From Bradyrhizobium diazoefficiens (lineage in GTDB: Bacteria; Pseudomonadota; Alphaproteobacteria; Rhizobiales; Xanthobacteraceae), in the NCBI RefSeq assembly GCF_018129965.1, contig NZ_JAFCKW010000002.1:310001-374000 (forward strand): DNA of 64,000 nt, read 5' to 3'. The position numbers and the translations under genes were made by a program. The notes below the pieces were generated by a model. That model did not search any database, had not been told where the DNA came from, and was given only the letters and a program-made list of their open reading frames with translations. Shown one piece after another: positions 43,422 through 52,639 of this stretch. Numbering within the stretch: the stretch's first letter is position 1; the number at the start of each line of letters is the position of its first letter.

Positions 43422-44567
43422 ATGCAGTTCGCTCTGAACGAGGATCAGGTCGCGGTTCGTGACATGGCGTTGGCGTTTGCGGCGGAAAGGATCGCGCCGC
43501 ATGCGCTGGGTTGGGACGAGGAGAAGCATTTTCCCGTCGATGTGATGCGCGAGGCCGCAACGCTCGGCATGGGCGGCATCTACATCCGCGAGGATGTCGG
43601 CGGCTCCGCCATGACGCGGTTCGACGCGGCCCTGATCTTCGAGGCGCTGGCGACCGGCTGTCCGACGACGTCGGCCTTCATCTCCATCCACAACATGGCG
43701 TCCTGGATGATCGATGCCTATGGCAGCGACACCCAGCGTCACAATTGGCTGCCCAAGCTCTGCACCATGAAGCTGATCGCGAGCTACTGCCTGACCGAGC
43801 CTGGCGCCGGCTCGGACGCGGCGGCTCTGCGCACCCGCGCGGTGCGGGACGGCGATCATTATGTGCTGAACGGCCAGAAGCAGTTCATCTCCGGCGCGGG
43901 CGGCACCGATCTGCTGGTGACGATGGTGCGGACCGGCGGTGACGGTCCCGGCGGCATCTCGACCCTCGTCATCGACGGCAAGACGCCGGGCGTGTCGTTC
44001 GGCGCCAACGAGCGCAAGATGGGCTGGAACGCGCAGCCGACCCGCGCCGTGATCTTCGAGAACGCCCGCGTGCCCGTGGCCAATCGCCTGAGCGAGGAGG
44101 GCATGGGCTTCAAGATCGCGATGGCGGGCCTCGACGGCGGCCGCCTCAACATCACCGCGTGTTCTCTTGGGGGGGCCCAAACCGCCCTCGACAAGGCGCG
44201 CGCCTACATGAAGGAGCGCAAGGCGTTCGGAAAACGTCTCGACGAATTCCAGGCGCTGCAATTCCGACTCGCCGACATGGCGGTCGAGCTCGAGGCCGCG
44301 CGTACGTTGCTGTGGCGCGCCGCCGCCGCGCTCGACCGCAAGGACCCTGATGCGACCATGCTGTGCGCGATGGCCAAGCGGTTCGGTACCGATGCCGGCT
44401 TCGAGGTCGCCAACCAGGCGCTGCAGCTTCACGGCGGCTACGGCTATCTCAGCGAATACGGCATCGAGAAGATCGTGCGCGATCTGCGCGTGCACCAGAT
44501 CCTCGAAGGCACCAATGAAATCATGCGGCTCATCGTGGCGCGCAAGCTGATCGAGGGCGCGCGATGA
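43422..44567 (+). CDS. Acyl-CoA dehydrogenase, isobutyryl-CoA dehydrogenase type
   Basis: The 381-residue FAD enzyme has the ACAD signatures YCLTEPGAGSDAA and QLHGGYGYL plus the C-terminal LEGTNEIMRLIVAR. Position between mmsA and 3-hydroxyisobutyryl-CoA hydrolase identifies the valine step isobutyryl-CoA to methacrylyl-CoA. I start at ATG 43422, the first Met at the ACAD N-terminus (MQFALNEDQVAVRDMA); the longer frame runs back into repeat E. The next gene overlaps by 4 bases. Confidence 0.88.
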   Translation: MQFALNEDQVAVRDMALAFAAERIAPHALGWDEEKHFPVDVMREAATLGMGGIYIREDVGGSAMTRFDAALIFEALATGCPTTSAFISIHNMASWMIDAYGSDTQRHNWLPKLCTMKLIASYCLTEPGAGSDAAALRTRAVRDGDHYVLNGQKQFISGAGGTDLLVTMVRTGGDGPGGISTLVIDGKTPGVSFGANERKMGWNAQPTRAVIFENARVPVANRLSEEGMGFKIAMAGLDGGRLNITACSLGGAQTALDKARAYMKERKAFGKRLDEFQALQFRLADMAVELEAARTLLWRAAAALDRKDPDATMLCAMAKRFGTDAGFEVANQALQLHGGYGYLSEYGIEKIVRDLRVHQILEGTNEIMRLIVARKLIEGAR

Positions 44568-45631
44568 ATGCAGTGGAGGAGGGCGACCTCATCGTTCGCC
44601 GCGAGGGCGCGGCGGGCGTGATCCGGCTCAACCGGCCGAAGGCGATCAACGCCATGACGCTGGAGATGTCCGAAGGCATCGACGCGGCGCTCGATCGCTT
44701 CCAGGCCGATCCTGAGGTGGCCGTGATCATCCTGGAAGGCGCCGGCGAGCGCGGCCTCTGCGCTGGTGGCGATATCCGCGGCCTCTGGGAGAGTTCGCGG
44801 GAGGGCGGCGATCTCGGCGCGCGGTTCTGGCGCCAGGAATACATCATGAATGCGCGGATCGCGACGTATCCGAAGCCCTATGTCGCGTTCATGGACGGCC
44901 TCGTCATGGGCGGCGGCGTGGGTCTCTCCGGCCATGCCAGCCATCGAATCGTCACCGACCGGACGAAACTTGCGATGCCCGAGGTCGGGCTTGGCTTCTT
45001 CCCCGATGTCGGCGGCACCTGGCTACTGTCGCGCTCGCCCGGCGAGATCGGCACCTATTTCGGCCTTACCGGCCAGACCATGAATGGCCCCGATGCGATT
45101 CACGCGAAGTTCGCCGACGCCGTCGTGCCAGCGGCCAAATGGCCGGAGCTGCGCGAGGCCCTGACGAAAGTTCGTCTGGCAGCGACCGCCGCCGATGTCA
45201 GCAAGCTCATCAACAGTTTTGCGACGGGCGATGCTGCAGGTCCGGTCGCGGCACAGCAGGCGATGATCGACAGACTGTTCGGCTTCGATCGCATGGAGGA
45301 CATCGTTGCCGCGCTCAAGCGCGATGGCTCCGACTTCGCTCTGGCGACATTGAAGACGCTCAACGAAAAATCACCACGCGGCATGGTGGTGACCCTCAAG
45401 CTGCTGCGGCTCGCGCGCAGCGCGTCCTCTCTCGAAGAATGTCTCGTGCGCGAATACCGCGCCGCGCTGGAAGTGTTCCGCAGCGCCGATTTCCGCGAGG
45501 GCGTGCGCGCCGCCGTGATCGACAAGGACCGCAACCCGACCTGGTCACCGCCGCGGATCGAGGACGTGACACCAGATATACTGGCAAAATATCTCGACGG
45601 GATCGGCGCCGACGAATTGAAGTTCAACTAA
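44564..45631 (+). CDS. 3-hydroxyisobutyryl-CoA hydrolase (crotonase family)
   Basis: The 355-residue crotonase is longer than hydratases (about 260) and shows HIBCH features: GLCAGGDIRGLWE near 65-75, GVGLSGHASHRIVTD, MPEVGLGFFPDVGGTWLLSR and KSPRGMVVTLKLLR. It frees 3-hydroxyisobutyrate from its CoA ester, avoiding build-up of reactive methacrylyl-CoA. ATGA overlap with the dehydrogenase shows translational coupling. Confidence 0.9.
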   Translation: MNAVEEGDLIVRREGAAGVIRLNRPKAINAMTLEMSEGIDAALDRFQADPEVAVIILEGAGERGLCAGGDIRGLWESSREGGDLGARFWRQEYIMNARIATYPKPYVAFMDGLVMGGGVGLSGHASHRIVTDRTKLAMPEVGLGFFPDVGGTWLLSRSPGEIGTYFGLTGQTMNGPDAIHAKFADAVVPAAKWPELREALTKVRLAATAADVSKLINSFATGDAAGPVAAQQAMIDRLFGFDRMEDIVAALKRDGSDFALATLKTLNEKSPRGMVVTLKLLRLARSASSLEECLVREYRAALEVFRSADFREGVRAAVIDKDRNPTWSPPRIEDVTPDILAKYLDGIGADELKFN

Positions 45632-45662
45632 TCAACGAAACGTCACAGCGGAGGAAACGAAA

Positions 45663-46559
45663 ATGGCCACGGTCGCATTCATCGGTCTCGGCAACATGGG
45701 CGGCCCGATGGCGGCCAATCTGGTCAAGGCCGGCCACAAGGTCGTGGCGTTCGATCTCGTCGAGGCCTCGCGCGCGCAGGCGAGGGCCGACGGTGCCGGC
45801 ATCGCCGACAGCGCGGCGGCCGCGGCCAAAGGCGCTGATGTCGTCGTCACCATGCTGCCGGCCGGCAAGCATGTGCTGGGCGTCTGGAACGAGGTCGTTC
45901 CCGTCATGGCCAAGGGCGCGCTGATCATCGATAGCTCCACCATCGACGTCGAGAGCGCGCGTCAGGCGCATGTGTTGGCGGCCAAGCATGTCGTACTCTC
46001 GGTCGACGCGCCGGTCTCCGGCGGCACGGGCGGCGCGAAGGGCGCGACGCTGACCTTCATGTGCGGCGGCGAGGAGGGCGCGTTCGCGGCGGCCCGGCCC
46101 GTGCTGGAGAAGATGGGCAAGAAGATCGTGCATTGCGGTGGTGCCGGCGCGGGCCAGGCGGCCAAGATCTGCAACAACATGATCCTCGGTATTTCCATGA
46201 TCGCGGTGAGCGAGGCCTTCGCGCTCGGCGAAAAGCTCGGCCTGTCGCATCAGGCGCTGTTCGACGTCGCCTCGACCTCGTCGGGCCAGTGCTGGTCGCT
46301 GACGACCTATTGCCCGGTGCCGGGTCCGGTGCCGACATCACCGGCGAACAACGATTACAAGCCGGGCTTTGCCTCGGCGCTGATGGTGAAGGACCTGACG
46401 CTGGCGCAGGACGCCGCAAAGGCCGCGGGCGCCGCGACCCCGCTCGGCCAGCACGCCCAGGAAATCTACCAGGCCTTCGACAAGGCCGGTCAGGGCGGGG
46501 TGGATTTTTCCGGAATTATCCAGCACGTTAGAGGCTTGGCTCGATCGTCGTCATCCTGA
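45663..46559 (+). CDS. mmsB: 3-hydroxyisobutyrate dehydrogenase
   Basis: The 298-residue protein has the beta-hydroxyacid dehydrogenase N-terminus (FIGLGNMGGPMAANL, near 5-19), the substrate loop DAPVSGGTGGAK near 118 and the catalytic-Lys helix AGQAAKICNNMILG near 165. It oxidises 3-hydroxyisobutyrate to methylmalonate semialdehyde, feeding mmsA. GGAGGAAACG precedes the ATG. The last residues (ARSSSS) and the stop codon come from the repeat at 46551-46646. Confidence 0.92.
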   Translation: MATVAFIGLGNMGGPMAANLVKAGHKVVAFDLVEASRAQARADGAGIADSAAAAAKGADVVVTMLPAGKHVLGVWNEVVPVMAKGALIIDSSTIDVESARQAHVLAAKHVVLSVDAPVSGGTGGAKGATLTFMCGGEEGAFAAARPVLEKMGKKIVHCGGAGAGQAAKICNNMILGISMIAVSEAFALGEKLGLSHQALFDVASTSSGQCWSLTTYCPVPGPVPTSPANNDYKPGFASALMVKDLTLAQDAAKAAGAATPLGQHAQEIYQAFDKAGQGGVDFSGIIQHVRGLARSSSS

Positions 46560-46646
46560 GGTGCGAGCGGAGTGAGCCTCGAAGGATGAAAAAACGGTAT
46601 CTGTAGCCATCCTTCGAGACGCCGCTTCGCGGCTCCTCAGGATGAC
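46551..46646. repeat. Palindromic intergenic repeat, family C (copy C2), overlapping the mmsB stop
   Basis: TCATCCTGAGGTGCGAGCGG ... CCTCGAAGGATGA ... CATCCTTCGAG ... CCTCAGGATGAC. The TGA inside the left arm (46557-46559) is the stop codon of mmsB. Related copies: 25765-25889 and the half copy 51421-51478. Confidence 0.85.
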
Positions 46647-46669
46647 GGCAGTGAATTTCGTGAGGCCGG

Positions 46670-48388
46670 ATGACGACATTTCAGGACGCACGCGCGTTTC
46701 TGCTGCAACACCGCACCGACTATGAGACAGCGGTCAAAGGCTTCCGATGGCCAGATCCGGTTCCCTTCAACTGGGCGCTCGACTGGTTCGACGCCGAGCT
46801 TGCGGCGAATGCGGAGAGCGGGGACCGGCCCGCGCTCTGGATCGTCGATGCGGCGCAGGACAAACAGACAAAGCTGTCCTTCGCGGCGCTTTCGAAACGC
46901 TCCAACCAAGTCGCAAACTTCCTCCGCGCGCAGGGCCTGAAGTGCGGCGATCATCTCCTGCTGCTGCTCGGCAATGTCGTTCCGCTGTGGGAGACGATGC
47001 TGGCTGCGATGAAGCTCGGCGTCGTCGTCATTCCCGCCACTACGCTGCTCACGGCAGATGAGCTGCGCGACCGGCTCGATCGCGGCAAGGCGAAGGCGGT
47101 GGTCGCGGCGCAGGACCAGGTCGCGAAGTTCGCGAGCCTTGGTGCCGGGAATGTCGTGCGCATCGTGGTCGGTGCGGCCTCCGATGGTTGGCTCTCGTAC
47201 GACGAAGCTGCAACCGCGTCGGAAGACTTCACGCCGGACGGGCCTACCAATGCCGACGACCCGATGCTGCTCTATTTCACCTCGGGCACCACGGCCAAAC
47301 CGAAGCTGGTGCGGCACAGCCAGCGCAGTTATCCGGTCGGCCATCTCTCGACCATGTACTGGATCGGGTTGAAGCCCGGCGATGTCCATCTGAATATTTC
47401 ATCGCCCGGCTGGGCCAAGCATGCCTGGAGCTGCTTCTTCGCGCCATGGAATGCGGGCGCTACCGTGTTCGTTGTCAACCAGCCGCGCTTCGATGCCAAG
47501 GCGCTGCTCGCCACCATCGGCCGCTGCGGGGTCACCACGCTGTGCGCGCCGCCGACGGTATGGCGGCTGTTCATCCAGGAGAACCTCGCCGCGTTCAAAG
47601 TAAGCTTGCGCGAAGTCTGCGGCGCCGGCGAACCACTCAATCCGGAAGTGATCGACCAGGTGCAGGCCGCCTGGGGCCTCACCATTCGCGACGGCTACGG
47701 CCAGACCGAGACCACGGCGCTCGCCGGCAACTCCCCGGGACAAAAGATCAAGATCGGCTCGATGGGGCGTCCGCTGCCGGGCTATCGCGTGCAGGTCAGC
47801 GACTCCGATGGCCATCCGGCGAAGGAGGGCGAGGTGACGCTGGTGCTGGGCGATGACCGTCCCGCCGGCCTGATGCAGGGCTATCAGGCCGACGACGGCA
47901 CATTGGCAGGCGCCGAAGGCGCGCTCTATCGCAGCGGCGACGTCGTGTTCGCCGACGAGGACGGCTATCTCACCTTCGTCGGCCGTTCCGACGACGTGTT
48001 CAAATCCTCCGACTACCGCATCAGCCCTTTCGAGCTGGAAAGCGTGTTGCTGGAGCACGACCTGGTTGCCGAAGCCGCCGTGGTGCCGAGCCCGGACCCG
48101 ATCCGGCTCGCGATCCCGAAGGCGTTCGTGCTGCTCACCTCGAGCGCGGAGCGGACGCCGGAGACCGCGCTCTCCATCTTCAAGCACCTGCATACGCGCC
48201 TTGCGCCGTTCAAGCGCATCCGTCGCCTCGAAATCGTCACCGAACTGCCGAAGACGATCTCTGGCAAAATCCGCCGCGTACAGCTACGACGGCTCGAACG
48301 CGACGACGACCGCAACGGTCCCTTGCGTGGCCGGGAATTCCGCGAGGAGGATTTTCCGGAGCTGTCGAAAACCAAAAGTGAGACCTGA
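46670..48388 (+). CDS. AMP-dependent acyl-CoA synthetase/ligase
   Basis: The 572-residue ANL enzyme has the P-loop TSGTTAKPK near 200, DGYGQTET (A5), YRSGD (A7) and the catalytic Lys region ISGKIRR near the C-terminus (A10). It resembles medium-chain/acetyl-CoA-synthetase-like ligases. With the MaoC hydratase and MFE-2-like SDR that follow it could activate and partly beta-oxidise a carboxylic acid. It starts 23 bases after repeat C2. Confidence 0.88.
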   Translation: MTTFQDARAFLLQHRTDYETAVKGFRWPDPVPFNWALDWFDAELAANAESGDRPALWIVDAAQDKQTKLSFAALSKRSNQVANFLRAQGLKCGDHLLLLLGNVVPLWETMLAAMKLGVVVIPATTLLTADELRDRLDRGKAKAVVAAQDQVAKFASLGAGNVVRIVVGAASDGWLSYDEAATASEDFTPDGPTNADDPMLLYFTSGTTAKPKLVRHSQRSYPVGHLSTMYWIGLKPGDVHLNISSPGWAKHAWSCFFAPWNAGATVFVVNQPRFDAKALLATIGRCGVTTLCAPPTVWRLFIQENLAAFKVSLREVCGAGEPLNPEVIDQVQAAWGLTIRDGYGQTETTALAGNSPGQKIKIGSMGRPLPGYRVQVSDSDGHPAKEGEVTLVLGDDRPAGLMQGYQADDGTLAGAEGALYRSGDVVFADEDGYLTFVGRSDDVFKSSDYRISPFELESVLLEHDLVAEAAVVPSPDPIRLAIPKAFVLLTSSAERTPETALSIFKHLHTRLAPFKRIRRLEIVTELPKTISGKIRRVQLRRLERDDDRNGPLRGREFREEDFPELSKTKSET

Positions 48389-48394
48389 AGCGAA

Positions 48395-48871
48395 ATGAAC
48401 GAAATCTGGAAGAAGCCCCCGATCACGCTGGAGGCCTATCAGGCCCTGGTCGGCAAGGAGATTGGCGTCTCGTCCTGGCATCTGATCGATCAGACCCGCA
48501 TTGATACCTATGCCGGCGTGACCGAGGATCACCAGTTCATCCATGTCGATCCCGAGAAGGCGAAGCAGACGCCGTTCGGCACCACCATCGCACACGGCTT
48601 TCTGACGATGTCGATGATGTCGGTGATGTCCTATGAGGTGATGCCGGCCATTGCGGGCACCACGATGGGCGTCAATTACGGCTTCGACAAGCTGCGCTTC
48701 ATCTCCCCGGTGCGCTCGGGCAAGCGCGTCCGTGGCCGCTTCGTGCTGGCCGAGGCGCATCTGCGCAAGCCCAACGAATTACAGTCCCGCACCAATGTCA
48801 CCGTCGAGATCGAAGGCGAGGACAAGCCGGCGCTGGTCGCGGACTGGCTCGGGCTGATCTATCTTGCCTGA
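48395..48871 (+). CDS. MaoC-family (R)-enoyl-CoA hydratase
   Basis: The 158-residue single-hotdog protein has the hydratase 2 motif YAGVTEDHQFIHVD with catalytic Asp and His near residues 44-49 and GTTIAHGFLTMSMM. It hydrates trans-2-enoyl-CoA to (R)-3-hydroxyacyl-CoA. The gene begins 6 bases after the ligase stop. Confidence 0.9.
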   Translation: MNEIWKKPPITLEAYQALVGKEIGVSSWHLIDQTRIDTYAGVTEDHQFIHVDPEKAKQTPFGTTIAHGFLTMSMMSVMSYEVMPAIAGTTMGVNYGFDKLRFISPVRSGKRVRGRFVLAEAHLRKPNELQSRTNVTVEIEGEDKPALVADWLGLIYLA

Positions 48872-48880
48872 TCCCGCGTG

Positions 48881-48964
48881 TCGTTGCCGGGCTTGACCCG
48901 GCAACCCATCGCTGCTCAAAAGCTGTCGATTTGATGGATGGCCGGATCAAGCCCGGCCATGGCG
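48881..48964. repeat. Palindromic intergenic repeat, family B
   Basis: GTTGCCGGGCTTGACCCGGCAAC at 48883 is a tight hairpin; GGCCGGATCAAGCCCGGCC at 48940 is a second. The arms resemble those of the family B element at 49960-50048. Confidence 0.7.
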
Positions 48965-48988
48965 AAATAGCATCCAGGAAGCACACTC

Positions 48989-49906
48989 ATGGCAATCAGG
49001 TTCGACGGACGCGTCGCCATCGTCACCGGCGCGGGCAATGGCCTCGGCAAGGCACATGCGCTGGGACTGGCCAGCCGCGGGGCAAAGGTCGTGGTCAACG
49101 ATTTCGGCGGCGCGCGTGATGGCAGCGGCGGCTCGCTGTCGCCGGCCGAAGCCGTGGTCGAGGAGATCCGCAAGGCGGGCGGCACCGCGATGGCCGATGG
49201 CGCGGACGTCTCGAATTTCGAGCAGGTCACTGCGATGGTCGAGCGCGCGACGAAGGAGTGGGGCGGCGTCGACCTGATGTGCGCCAATGCCGGCATCCTG
49301 CGCGACAAGTCGTTTGGCAAGATGGAGGCCGCCGATTTCCAGAAGGTGCTCGACGTGCACCTCGTCGGCACCTTCTACTGCTGCAAGGCGGTCTGGGCCG
49401 GCATGCGCGAGCGCAATTACGGCCGCATCGTGCTGACCACCTCGTCCTCCGGCCTCTACGGCAATTTCGGCCAGGCCAATTACGGCGCGGCGAAGTCCGG
49501 CATGGTCGGCCTGATGAACGTGCTGGCCGAGGAAGGCCGCAAGACCGATATCCGCGTCAACATCATTTCGCCGACGGCGGCCACCCGCATGACCGAAGAG
49601 CTGCTGCCGCCGCAGGCGCTGCAGCTGATGAAGCCGAACGCGATCACCCCCGCCGTCGAGTACATGCTGAGCGAGGACGCGCCGACCCGCACCATCATGG
49701 GCGCCGGTGCCGGCTCCTTCGCGGTCATCAAGATCCTCGAGAGTGAAGGCATCAACCTGCCGGAATCCGAATGGACGCCGGACGCGGTCGCAGCGCATTT
49801 TGCAGAGATCAGCGACATGTCGAAGGCGAGGGCGCTCACGGGTGCGTTCGAGCAGACGCAGAAATACGTGGCGCAGGCTGCGGCGCGGGCGGGCATCAAG
49901 CTGTAG
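48989..49906 (+). CDS. SDR dehydrogenase resembling the MFE-2 (3R)-hydroxyacyl-CoA dehydrogenase domain
   Basis: The 305-residue SDR has TGAGNGLGKAHALGL near 11-25, VVNDFGGARDGSGGS (the insertion typical of MFE-2/HSD17B4-like enzymes), Ser in TTSSSGLYG and YGAAK (Tyr and Lys near 167-171). It would oxidise the (R)-3-hydroxyacyl-CoA from the preceding MaoC enzyme. A C-terminal extension beyond 250 residues is also MFE-2-like. Confidence 0.88.
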   Translation: MAIRFDGRVAIVTGAGNGLGKAHALGLASRGAKVVVNDFGGARDGSGGSLSPAEAVVEEIRKAGGTAMADGADVSNFEQVTAMVERATKEWGGVDLMCANAGILRDKSFGKMEAADFQKVLDVHLVGTFYCCKAVWAGMRERNYGRIVLTTSSSGLYGNFGQANYGAAKSGMVGLMNVLAEEGRKTDIRVNIISPTAATRMTEELLPPQALQLMKPNAITPAVEYMLSEDAPTRTIMGAGAGSFAVIKILESEGINLPESEWTPDAVAAHFAEISDMSKARALTGAFEQTQKYVAQAAARAGIKL

Positions 49907-49912
49907 CCGCGC

Positions 49913-50048
49913 AGTCATTCCGGGGCGAAGCGCAGCATCGAACCCGGGGCCGTACTCTCCGTCATGGCCGGGCTTGTCCCGGCCATCCACGTCCTTAGCA
50001 CCGCGCGTGTGGCTCTCGTGGATGCCCGGGACAAGCCCGGGCATGACG
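49913..50048. repeat. Composite repeat: half family A plus complete family B element
   Basis: AGTCATTCCGGGGCG ... AACCCGGGGCC (49913-49951) resembles one arm of family A. It is joined to CGTCATGGCCGGGCTTGTCCC ... GGGACAAGCCCGGGCATGACG (49960-50048), a complete palindromic element. Confidence 0.7.
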
Positions 50049-50087
50049 ATCTGGTCTTTGGTATCGAGCTTGCCCTAAACTTCCACC

Positions 50088-51320
50088 ATGACACCTCCCG
50101 AAACCAACGTGGCTGTGGTCGGTGCCGGTCCCGCCGGGCTGATGGCGGCGGAGGTGCTGGTGCAAGGCGGTGCCCGCGTGACCGTCTACGACGCGATGCC
50201 GTCTGCTGGCCGCAAATTCCTCTTGGCGGGCCGCGGCGGCCTCAATCTCACCCACAGCGAGCCGCTGCCGGATTTCCTCGCCCGCTACCGGGAGACGATG
50301 CCGCATTTGCGCGCCGCAGTCGAAGCGTTTCCGCCCGATACGCTGCGCGACTGGAGCGCGGCACTTGGGCAGGTGACGTTCGTCGGCAGCAGCGGGCGGG
50401 TGTTCCCAAAAGCGTTCAAGGCCTCTCCGCTGCTACGCGCCTGGCTGCGGCGGCTCGATGCGGCCGGCGTGCAATTTGCGTTTCGGCATCGCTGGACCGG
50501 CTGGGACGCGCAGGGGCGGCTGCAATTTCAGACACCCACCGGCGCACTCGCCCTCGATGCCACGGCAACCGTGCTCGCACTCGGCGGCGCAAGCTGGCCG
50601 CGGCTGGGGTCGGACGGAGGCTGGTTCGATATACTCGCGGAAAAGGGCATTGCCATCTCGAAGCTGCGGCCGGCCAATTCCGGGTTCACGGTGGCGTGGT
50701 CCGAGGTGTTTCGCGACCGTTTCGAGGGCCAGCCGCTCAAGGGCGTAGCGCTGACACTGGGCGCACACACCGTGCGCGGCGAGGCGATGATCACGCGCAG
50801 CGGCATCGAGGGCGGCGCGATCTACGCGCTGTCAGCGGAGCTGCGCGAGGCGGTGCTGGGGCTCGGGCAGGCGACGCTCATGATTGCCCTGCGGCCTGAT
50901 CTCGAGACTGACGCGTTGACCACGCGGCTTTCAGGCACGCGCGGCAAGCAGTCGCTCGCGAACTTTTTACGGAAGGCGGCGCAGTTGTCGCCGGTCGGCA
51001 TCGGCCTGATGCAGGAAGCCGCGATCGCATCCGGCCGGCCGCTTGCGTCGTTCTCGCCGGCGGAACTGGCACACCTGATCAACGCCATTCCGGTTCAGCT
51101 CTCGGGCGTCGCCCCGATCGATCGCGCGATCTCGACCGCGGGTGGGATCAGGTTCGACGAACTCGACGTGCATTTCATGCTGCACAAGCTGCCGGGCGTG
51201 TTCGCGGCCGGCGAGATGCTGGACTGGGAAGCGCCGACCGGCGGCTATCTGCTGCAGGCCTCATTTGCGACAGGCGCCGCGGCGGGCAGAGGTGTGCTGG
51301 CGTGGTCGAAGCGTTCGTAG
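50088..51320 (+). CDS. NAD(P)/FAD-dependent oxidoreductase, BaiN/HI0933-like flavoprotein (TIGR03862 type)
   Basis: The 410-residue protein has the FAD-binding loop AVVGAGPAGLMAAEVL near 9-24, the second motif FLLAGRGGLNLTHSEP typical of HI0933-like flavoproteins, and C-terminal FAAGEMLDWEAPTGGYLLQAS. Members are electron-transfer or reductase flavoproteins of mostly unknown substrate. No cognate partner is adjacent. Confidence 0.85.
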   Translation: MTPPETNVAVVGAGPAGLMAAEVLVQGGARVTVYDAMPSAGRKFLLAGRGGLNLTHSEPLPDFLARYRETMPHLRAAVEAFPPDTLRDWSAALGQVTFVGSSGRVFPKAFKASPLLRAWLRRLDAAGVQFAFRHRWTGWDAQGRLQFQTPTGALALDATATVLALGGASWPRLGSDGGWFDILAEKGIAISKLRPANSGFTVAWSEVFRDRFEGQPLKGVALTLGAHTVRGEAMITRSGIEGGAIYALSAELREAVLGLGQATLMIALRPDLETDALTTRLSGTRGKQSLANFLRKAAQLSPVGIGLMQEAAIASGRPLASFSPAELAHLINAIPVQLSGVAPIDRAISTAGGIRFDELDVHFMLHKLPGVFAAGEMLDWEAPTGGYLLQASFATGAAAGRGVLAWSKRS

Positions 51321-51420
51321 AACGCCGTCTCCCTTCGAGGGCCGTTGAAGCAGCGGCGACCTCAGGGTGACGGCTACGAGAGAGCGCCGTTCCTCCCCGA
51401 GCGCAGTCAAGAGAGAGCGT

Positions 51421-51478
51421 CATCCTGAGGTGCGAGTGGCGCGATGCATAGCATCGCGCCGGGAGCCTCGAAGGATGC
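51421..51478. repeat. Palindromic repeat, family C (half copy C3)
   Basis: CATCCTGAGGTGCGAGTGG ... GAGCCTCGAAGGATG. Only the left half of the C element is present; a CCTCAGGGTGACGG remnant lies at 51359. Confidence 0.65.
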
Positions 51479-51495
51479 GCGGGCGTTCCGCAGTT

Positions 51496-52575
51496 CTACC
51501 GCAGCTTCCCCCGCGCCGCTACCGGCAGCGTGCCGATGATCTCCTCGCCGCGCACCATCACGACCTCGTCCATCATGTTGACAACGACGCAGACGTGATT
51601 GGGGACAACGCGCACGACGTCGCCAATGTTCGGGCGGGTGTTGCTGCGGGAGAGGTCGAGGAAGCCGTGCTCCTCGGCAAAGCGCGCGATTTTGGCTTCG
51701 GGGTGCTCCAGGATCAGGCCGTGGCCGTCGAGCCCACCGGTGTCCGTGGTCAGCGTCTTGGAGCCGGCGTCGAGAATGCCGCGCTCGGGCGCGGCGCGGC
51801 TCACCACCGTCGAGTAGATGTTCAAGGCGCAGTCGTCCCAGGTGGCGGAGCCAGCTGCGACCTGCATGCGGTCATTGTAGACATAGGTGCCGAAGCGATG
51901 CTCGGTGCCGCCCTTGAGCTTGCCGATATTCTTCAGGTTCGGCGTGCCGCCGGTCGAGACGATCGTCGCATCGAGCCCGTGCGCACGCACGCCGGCCAGC
52001 GCTTCGTCGTAGAACTTCTGCGCGTCGGCCCAGCCGGTCTCGGTCGGATAAAGCATGAAGCCGGCGAAGTGCAGCCCCTTGGACGCCGCGATCTCGCGCG
52101 CGAGCGCAATGGCCTCGGCCGGCGTCTCGACGCCGGCACGCTTGCGTCCCGTATCGCATTCGACCACGACCGATAGCGGTCGGCCCGACGCGGCGGCTGC
52201 CTTCGGCAGGCCGGCGACGACGGTCGAATTATCGGCCGCGACCGTCATGTTGGCCTTGGCTTGCAGCGCCCCGAGCCGGGCCATCTTCTCTTCGCCGAGC
52301 AGATTGTAGCTGATCAGAATATCGTCGATGCCGGCATTGGCCATGATCTCGGCCTCGCCGAGCTTCTGGCAGGTGATGCCCTTGGCGCCGGCTGCGATCT
52401 GCATCCTGGCGATCGTCGGATTCTTGTGCGTCTTGATGTGCGGCCGGTTGGCGATACCGGCCTCGTCGCAGGCCTTCTGGATCCGTGCGATGTTGCGCTC
52501 GACCTTGTCCATGTCGATGACGGCGCAGGGCGTGCCGTATTCGCGGGCGATTTTTGCGGCGAGGGGAGTGGTCAT
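51496..52575 (-). CDS. D-threonine aldolase-type PLP enzyme (alanine-racemase-like fold)
   Basis: The 359-residue protein has HIKTHK (46-51) with the PLP-binding Lys, the N-terminal alanine-racemase TIM-barrel, and C-terminal PNHVCVVVNMMDE, whose His and Cys bind the metal in D-threonine aldolase/D-serine dehydratase relatives. It probably splits D-3-hydroxy amino acids to glycine and aldehyde. AAGAGAC precedes ATG. Confidence 0.85.
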   Translation of the reverse strand: MTTPLAAKIAREYGTPCAVIDMDKVERNIARIQKACDEAGIANRPHIKTHKNPTIARMQIAAGAKGITCQKLGEAEIMANAGIDDILISYNLLGEEKMARLGALQAKANMTVAADNSTVVAGLPKAAAASGRPLSVVVECDTGRKRAGVETPAEAIALAREIAASKGLHFAGFMLYPTETGWADAQKFYDEALAGVRAHGLDATIVSTGGTPNLKNIGKLKGGTEHRFGTYVYNDRMQVAAGSATWDDCALNIYSTVVSRAAPERGILDAGSKTLTTDTGGLDGHGLILEHPEAKIARFAEEHGFLDLSRSNTRPNIGDVVRVVPNHVCVVVNMMDEVVMVRGEEIIGTLPVAARGKLR

Positions 52576-52639
52576 AGACGTCTCTTAGTTGGCGCGCACT
52601 CCGGTCGCAAAACCGGTGCCCACTTTTGCGGAATGCGCG

